Positions 56,753 through 64,000 of a stretch of 64,000 bases of DNA are shown here, one piece after another. The notes below the pieces were generated by a model. That model was not told the DNA's origin, searched no databases, and was given only the letters and a program-made list of their open reading frames with translations. Every line of letters starts with the position of its first letter. Position 1 is the stretch's first letter. The DNA is from Neocallimastix lanati (nom. inval.). Lineage: Eukaryota; Neocallimastigomycota; Neocallimastigomycetes; Neocallimastigales; Neocallimastigaceae. The translations under genes were made by a program, and so were the position numbers. The stretch lies in the NCBI GenBank assembly GCA_016946835.1, contig JACVTC010000004.1:2200001-2264000 (forward strand), given 5' to 3'.

Positions 56753-58569
56753 ATGGTTACCATTGAATTAAACAATCTCGACAATTTAGATTCCTCCGAT
56801 ATTAAAATCGGGGTTAAAGCTTTAATCGAAGAACTTCAAAAAATTCAAGAAGATAACAAAGAATTAGTCGAAGAAATCGAAAAGTTACAAGAAGATAACA
56901 AAGAAGTAATTTGAATTTAAAATTTCTAAATAATATATTAAAAAAAATGAAATGAATAATATCAAAAATAAGCACAATAATATTTATCTTTTATATGTTT
57001 AAATATATATATATATATGTATTAAATAATAATAGCTTGCTGATTATCAAGTAATGGCAAACAAAGAAATTGAAAAATTAGAAGATGAGACTGAAATTTT
57101 AAAGGACAAAATCGCTATATACAAATCTGTAAATATGTTTATAATTAATGAATAAAAATAATTTAAAACTGTTATTTCTTTTTTAAATATATATAATTAT
57201 AACATTAACTATTAAAATTATTAAAATATGTAATAAAATTAAAATTATTACTACTTAAAAAGAAATTCAACAATTCTGAAGATGAAATAATGAAACAAAG
57301 AGATAATTACGCCAAATTAGAATTAAAATATTCTAATCAAAAAGATGATATTGATAGTCTTATAAAAGAGAATAATCACTTAAATAGAGTTAAGGAAGAT
57401 TTAGAAGAAAAAATTGATAAACTTGTAATTATTGACAATTAATTTTGTATTTAAAATAAAATAATAATAATAATAATAAAAAAAAAAAAAAAAAAAAAAA
57501 AAAGTATATACATTAATAATAACAAATAATATAAAACAATTATAATTTAAAAATAGAACAAAAATATGACTAATCAACAAAAAGAATGGTTAAATAAAGA
57601 AAGAAACTTATTATCTGACATTCGCGAATCCAAATCAGATAACAGAGGTAAATAAATAAATAGAAAATTAATTATATATTTAACTAAATTTTTATCTTTA
57701 AATAATAATTATAATAATAATTAATTTTTAATTATAAATATAATATATATAATATTATATTATATATTGTATTGTATTGTATTTTAAAAATATACTAGAA
57801 CTTAAAAGAAAAAGTTTATTCTTAGATATGCAACTTCAAGAAGCTATTTCTGAATTACCAGAAAAATCAGACATTACTGGTTTAAAGAGTAGAATTAACA
57901 AACATGAAAAAACTATTAATGATTTAAATGATGAACTTGATATTGTAATTTTTTTTAAATAAAAAAAATATATACATACATATTATATTGGTATATAAAA
58001 TTCATAGAAAATAAATTATATTAATAATTGATATATATAATATTATTATAATAATAATTAAAGGCTAAGAATCTAATTGAACAAAAAGATGATAAAGAAA
58101 AGGAATTATCCAATGAAATAAGTTCATTAAAAGCTCTTATTAAAGAATTAGAAGAATCTAATAATAATTTAACCGAAGAAAATGAATCATACCAAATTCT
58201 TTTACAGGAAAAAACACTTTCTGGTGAACTTATGCAATATCCAATTTTACAAGTAAATTTTACTAATAAACTAATAAAATTGATAATTATTATATTTTTT
58301 AATATTATAAAAATTTAAAAAAAAATAAAAAATAAAAATAAAAATAAAATATATATATATATATATACTAATTAATAATTATCTTATTCAACATAATTAT
58401 TAAAGGCTTTTGATAAAGTTACTGATTCTGATCTTTCAGTTAATGAATCTACTATTAGTGAACAATCCAAAGATGCTACTTTATGTGATGAATTATCAAA
58501 TGTTCAGAACTTAAGTGTCTTTGATAAAGACCCAAAGATTGTTAAATATGAAAATGAAATTAAAAGTAA

Positions 58570-58615
<46 letters not shown>

Positions 58616-58901
58616 ATTTTTATTCAAACAATGTATATAATTCGAAATACCAATAAATTTTATTATTTTATTATTATTTTTATTATTATAATTTAATAAT
58701 ATAGAGGTAAAAGAGGAAAATAAGGCTTTAATTGTATTCGTTAGAAATGTTATTCAAAAAATGATGAGTGATCCACATCTTGAAGAAGTGGAAGACTCAT
58801 CTCGTGTTGGACATCGTCCAATACCACCAAAGCCAACAAAGCATAGTCGTAGTCAATCTATTTCATATTTAACTAAACCGTTTTCTTTCTTCTCACATTA
58901 A
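56753..58901 (+). CDS. Coiled-coil protein, 396 aa, family not recognised
   Basis: Eight exons: 56753-56905, 57036-57128, 57263-57424, 57557-57647, 57799-57944, 58064-58252, 58406-58565 and 58705-58901; 397 codons with stop. Introns are 112-157 nt with GTAAT/GTAAA donors and TAG or AAG acceptors, mostly phase 0. Residues about 15-260 are an almost unbroken heptad-rich coiled coil (LIEELQKIQEDNKELVEEIEK, then blocks such as KEIEKLEDETEILKDKI), with one likely break around ELPEKSD. Residues about 275-330 are acidic and S/T-rich. The C-terminus has a short helix (ALIVFVRNVIQKMM), a P/K linker (GHRPIPPKPTKHSRSQS) and ends in TKPFSFFSH. Not a myosin or kinesin: no motor, too short. A cytoskeletal, centrosomal or tethering role is typical for this form but is not shown. 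It is the only plus-strand gene and converges on the Rtf1 gene. Confidence 0.85.
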
Positions 58902-60476
58902 ACATTATATATTGAAAGAAAAAAAATTTTTTTTTTTTTTTTTTAACAAAATAATAAAGCACTAATATCAAATCTAATAAACTATCAAAATGTTAATCCT
59001 ATACTATCAGTAAAAAATAATAATGCAAATAATATAATCAATAAATGATCTGCATATTAATTTAATACAAAATAAATATAAATCATTATTAAATTCAAAG
59101 CTTTTAATATATAGTAATATATAGTAAAAGAGTAAAAGAGAAATGAAAAAAAAGAAAAAAAGAAAAAGAAAAAAAAAAAAAAGAGAAAAATGAATAAAAG
59201 TAAAAATAATGAATAAATAAAATATAGAATGAATATAATATATATAATTTATATATTATTTTTACTATTTTTTAAAAAAAAATAGTAAAAATATATTATT
59301 TATATATATATATATAAATAATAAGAATAATAAGCAGATATTTATATATATTATTTATTTTTATAATGTATATAAACTTTATATATAGTTTATTATATAT
59401 AGTTTATTATTATAAAAAAAATAATAAGAAAAGAAAAGAAAAGAAAGAAAAAAAAATAAAAAATAAGAAAGAAAATTACCTTTTAAAAAAGAAGAAAAAG
59501 AAAAAGAAATTTAAATTATAGAGAAAAAGAATATATAAAATATAGAATTATAAAATTAATATTAAAATAATAATATAATTTCACAATTATTTTTATTATT
59601 TAAAACAATTATAATTCTTTATTTTATTTTATTTTTTTTTTTTTTATTTCTTTAAATTTATTTTTCTTTTATTATTATTATTATTATTATTATTATAACT
59701 TTATTATAAAAATTATATATAAAAAATTTTATTTTAAAATAAATTGAAATTATTATTAAATATCATATTGGATTTCAAATATATATATTTCATATATATA
59801 AAAAAATATATATATTATATATAAAAGAAAAGAAAAGAAAAAAAGTAATTCAAATAATAATAATAATTAATAATAATTCTCTAATAATTCATTCTAAATA
59901 CAGAGATAAAGTTAGTAAATTTTATTTTTTTTTATTATTTCATAAAACTTTTTTTAAATGTATTATTTTGAATTATTAAAAAAAATATATATATATATAT
60001 ATATAAATATAAAAAAAAATTATAAAAAAAAAAAAAGAAAAGAAAAATTAAAAAGAAAAATTAAAAGGAAAAATTATTAAAAAAAAAATTATAAAAAGAA
60101 ATTATAAAAAAATATATATAATAAAAATAATAAAAATATAAATATATATATATATATATACAATAAAAATTATAATAAAAATAAAAAAAAAAATAAATAA
60201 AAATAAAAATAAAAATAAAAAAATCTTCTTTTTTTTTTAAAAAAAAAAACTTTTTTCTTTGTAAATTTTATATCATACTTAATTCCTTATCAAAAAAAAT
60301 ATATATATAATTAAAGATATGTGTAATAAAATATTAATAATAAAATGATATCTAATTATAAATATCATAACAAAAAAAAAAAAAAAATTATTTTTATAAT
60401 TATTTATTAATATATTTATTTATTTATTTATTTATTTTATGTTTGTTTGTTTGTTTTGTTTTGTTTTGTTTAAATT
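58902..60476. other. Convergent intergenic region
   Basis: Lies between two 3' ends. AT-rich, with purine-rich runs (AAAAAGAAAAAG type) and an inverted repeat at 59259-59291 (arms TTTTTACTATTTTTT and AAAAAATAGTAAAAA), which may mark a shared termination zone. No gene seen. Confidence 0.6.
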
Positions 60477-60744
60477 TTAAATTAATATTGTCACTTCGGT
60501 TGGATCTATTTCAACATTAAATATATCGCCTTCAATTAAAGCAACTGAAAATTGTTTAATTGGTACTTGAGCATTAATCTTTAAAACAGCGCTATCCGGT
60601 ACTTCAGGTTCGTCTAATTTTTCATCTTCAGTTCCAGAATTTGTAATATCCCTTATTTTTTTTTTTTTTTTTTAAAAAAAATAATAATAATAATAATAAT
60701 ATATAATAATAATATATAATAATAATATATAATAAAAATAAAAA

Positions 60745-60786
<42 letters not shown>

Positions 60787-61256
60787 AATAAATATATTGA
60801 AATAAAATATAAAAAATAAATAAATAAATAATAAATTAATATAAAAAAAAAAATAATAATAATAATAATTAAAATAAAAATAAAACTTACTTATAGGCAA
60901 CAACATGAGTTGGCATACATTTACGACGAGCAAATGGATCGAAATCATCTCTACCTAATTTCTTTCTTTCTTGTGCAGCTTGAATTTCAGCCTTTCTATT
61001 TTCAATTATATTCATTCTTCTATTTCTTTCATTTAATTTAGTCCAATCGTTCAATTTATCATCAATTAATCTTGATTTTTCATCTTTCAGACTAATTAAC
61101 TTATCTATCTTATTATTAATAAGTTCCACTTCCTTTTCATCACCTAATTCTTCAGCCTTTTCTTTTTCTAATATTAAAGTAGCTTTTTCTCTAGCAAAGT
61201 TTAATGGTACATTTGATAATTGTCTCTTTTCTTCGACCATTTCACTAATTTCTTCC

Positions 61257-61331
<75 letters not shown>

Positions 61332-61996
61332 AATTATTATTATATTAAATTGTATTATGATAATTTAATAAAAATGAGAAGAGAAAAAAAAAATGTTATA
61401 AAAATTATTCATAAAAATAATAAATTATAATTAAATTCAATATTTATATACATAATATTAATAATAATAATCATAAAATAATATTAAACAAAAAAATATA
61501 TATATATAAGAGTAATAATAATTAATTTTTTTGTAATACCCCTGTAAGCTTATGTTCACGAGCTTCTTTAATTTGTTGTTGCTTTTCCTTAATAAATTCT
61601 TTTGTTGGAAGTTGTTGTTGTTCATTTTTCATAACAGCTAAATAACGATTATATTCTTGCTATAATATTTCATTTAATAATAATTATAAATTATATATTA
61701 AAAATTATAAATAGTTTAAAATAAAATTTTTAAATAATATCTTATTATTAGTTATTTATAATTAACAATTAATAAAAATAAAAATAAAAATAAAAATAAT
61801 AGAGATTGACTATTAAACAATTGTTATTATACATATTAAATTATATTATACCTCTGTAAATGGACCGTTTGATATAATATCCATACCAAATCTCTTTTTT
61901 GCTTTACCATGTTCCAAAATTAAAGCCTTTTTTATATTAGTTTTATTAATTTTATATACTCTATGATAATCAACAACATCTTTTAAAAAAAATAAA

Positions 61997-62033
<37 letters not shown>

Positions 62034-63535
62034 CATAATAATAATAAATTAATAAATAATTAATTAAATTAAACAATTTATAAAGAATTATAGAATTAAA
62101 TTTCAAATTTCACTAAATTAAAAATACTAATTATTACAATTATAATATTAATTTCAAAAAATAAAAAATAAAATAAATAAAAAAAAATAAAAAGTATATA
62201 TATATAGTATTATTAATATTATTATTATTATATTTAAATTTTACCTAAAATCTTCGTTATTCTATAAATATAGTTTTTATTACTATCAAAACCAATACCA
62301 AGTCTTGCATAACCACCTTTAAAATATATGGATTATACATAATTGTAATAAATATAATAATTTTTATTTATTTAATATTTTATACTGATTTTTCTATTTT
62401 TTTTTTTTTTTATCATTATTACCTATAACAGTCTTATTGAAGAGTGAAGTATATACCCATTTTTCTAACTCATCACGGGAAATTCTAATTGAATTTAATT
62501 CTTCTAATGTTACTACTTCTTGCTATAATTTAATAAATAAAAATAATATAATATAAAAAATAATGATAATCATAATCAATATTTTAAATTTAATAAATTT
62601 ATAAAACTATTGTATTTGAAATTTTTGTTTTTATCATATAATTATTATTAATTTATATCTTATAAAATTAATTTCATATATTGAAAATATTATTTACCTC
62701 TGATTCTCTGCTTTCATAATTATCTTCACTTTCACTATCACTCCAAATTCTATCTCTTTTTTCTTCTTCCTTTTTTTTTTATTAGCATGATTATATAATA
62801 TTTTTATTACCATTTATATATATATATATATATTTTATTATTTAAATTATATAATATTAATATTATTAATATATATGTTTTTAATTAAATCTTATTATTA
62901 AATTAAAATTGTATTAAAAATATTATTATACATTTTCATTTGATAATTTTGAACGCTTTTTTTCACGTTTTCTTCTAAGATCAGATAATGATTCTGATTT
63001 CCTTTCTTTTTCTGATAATTTATCATGTCTAGATAAATGACGACTTGAATTAGCTTCATTTTATAAATAAATAATATATATATTTATTATAGTCAATTAT
63101 ATATTATTTTTAAAAAAATAAATTAACAATAAAAATAAAAATTCTTCAATATATTTATTATTTTATAATATATTTAACAAATTTCTTTTTAAATTTTTTT
63201 TCTTTCATAATTATTACTTTTATTCATCTTTCCTTTCTTTAATTTTCTTTTAATTTCAAGTCTTTCTTTTAAATTTTGTTTCTATAAATAAATAAAATAC
63301 ACATAAACAAAAATATATAATATATAATAATATGTTGTAAAATAAAATTAATTATATTAATATAATTCTAAAATTATTATGTTACCTTTTATTTATAAAT
63401 CAATAAAATATTATTAATACCTTATCAGCTCTTTCGGCAATAATAGCTTCTCTTTCAATTTCAGGAAGATTATCTAAACTGTAAATAAATTATATATATA
63501 TAATTTTAAATAATTTTAAATTAAAAAAAATACAA

Positions 63536-63586
<51 letters not shown>

Positions 63587-64000
63587 TATAATATAATAAA
63601 TATTACTATTTTCTATCTTCCTCATCTTTAATAAGATCTGGACCATAAGATTCTACCTCTTCAACTAATTTAGCATATGAATAAGATTCAGAATCATCAC
63701 TAAAATCACTCTCACTATCTTCATCACTTGACACATCTCTACTTCTTTTTCTATTTAATATATTTTTCAGTAAATAATATATATAATATATATATTAATA
63801 TATTATTAGTTTATGTTTTCAAATTTAATTACATACAAAATAAAATTAAATTATAATAAATATAGAAATTTCTAATATTTGGAATTATATAATTTTGAAT
63901 TAAAATTTAATATTTTAATATTTAAAGAAATAAATGAATTAAGATAATAATAATAACAATAATAAAATATATGTAAATAAAAATAATACCCGTCATGTCT
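60477..64000 (-). CDS. RTF1: Rtf1, Paf1-complex subunit with Plus3 domain (5' end outside window)
   Basis: Twelve exons seen: 63990-64000 (partial), 63607-63750, 63421-63478, 63218-63281, 62932-63053, 62698-62769, 62423-62522, 62245-62316, 61852-61979, 61540-61659, 60891-61255 and 60477-60651; 476 residues plus stop, all junctions in frame. Rtf1 works with elongating RNA polymerase II and Spt5 and promotes H2B ubiquitination in known systems. Order seen: an acidic/Ser N-terminal part (SSDEDSESDFSDD); the conserved LPEIEREAIIAERADK..LKERLEIKRKLKK helix region; a basic SRHLSRHDKLSEKE stretch; the Plus3 domain (ELNSIRISRDELEKWVYTSLF..GGYARLGIG..YRITKI..YKINKTNIKKALILEHG); a coiled coil (NFAREKATLILEKEKAEELGD); and the hallmark DPFARRKCMPT close to the C-terminus. 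The animal proteins have DPFTRRQCKPT there. Very likely functional. Confidence 0.92.
61257..61330. repeat. ATT microsatellite forming an Rtf1 3' splice site
   Basis: About 24 ATT units on the plus strand; on the coding strand the last AATAATAG is the acceptor of exon 60891-61255, so the microsatellite itself supplies the AG. Confidence 0.85.

Noticed and set aside
60628-60890. Separate 106-aa frame (Tyr/Phe-rich)
   Set aside because: It is the last Rtf1 intron read through, with exon borders at 60651 and 60891.

Overview
The window looks like nuclear DNA of an extremely AT-rich eukaryote, most likely an anaerobic gut fungus (Neocallimastigomycota). I infer this from long gene-free stretches that are almost pure A and T, many homopolymer runs and AAT/TTTA microsatellites, genes split by short GT..AG introns, Asn-rich proteins, and several families at once: extracellular LRR proteins, a CK1-like kinase and a LINE-type reverse transcriptase. 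An AT-rich amoeba such as Dictyostelium is the main alternative and is not formally excluded.

Layout. 1-770: 5' part of a secreted beta-rich protein gene (minus, cut by the window edge). 4021-9132: a seven-exon gene (minus) for a signal peptide, LRR, single transmembrane helix and very long Asn-rich cytoplasmic tail ending in PPPY; each of its five internal exons is exactly one 24-residue LRR. 14.1-16.4 kb: a decayed LINE-like element (minus). 17098-21006: a four-exon gene (minus), 927 aa, not recognised. 21-29.2 kb: no gene seen, several local duplications. 29244-30541 and 50974-52296: two relatives of one short non-coding LTR element. 33009-36432: an eight-exon gene (minus) for a NELF-A homologue. 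38834-40290: a 7TM protein (minus). 43729-46286: a divergent casein kinase 1 (minus, seven exons). 56753-58901: an eight-exon coiled-coil protein, the only plus-strand gene. 60477-64000: the Rtf1 subunit of the Paf1 complex (minus, 12 exons visible, 5' end outside). I assigned exons by hand; in every multi-exon gene all junctions keep frame and the summed lengths give whole codons.

Most interesting: the two ~1.3 kb LTR elements. They have TG..CA terminal repeats of 198 and 206 bp, 5-bp target duplications, and both sit inside microsatellites. Read on the minus strand they have a G6 polypurine tract directly before the 3' LTR. A primer-binding site abuts the 5' LTR and would pair with the anticodon arm of tRNA-Lys(CUU), that is, a tRNA fragment primer rather than a tRNA 3' end. 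About 300 nt further in, both carry a 13-nt copy of that same tRNA arm. Their middle is not protein-coding but holds a row of about six small hairpins whose loops are alike and whose stems change on both sides together. That looks like a selected, structured RNA, and I know of no description of it.

Functionally the window also holds two regulators of RNA polymerase II elongation, NELF-A (pausing) and Rtf1 (Paf1 complex). NELF is missing from the model yeasts, so a clear NELF-A in a fungus would be noteworthy.
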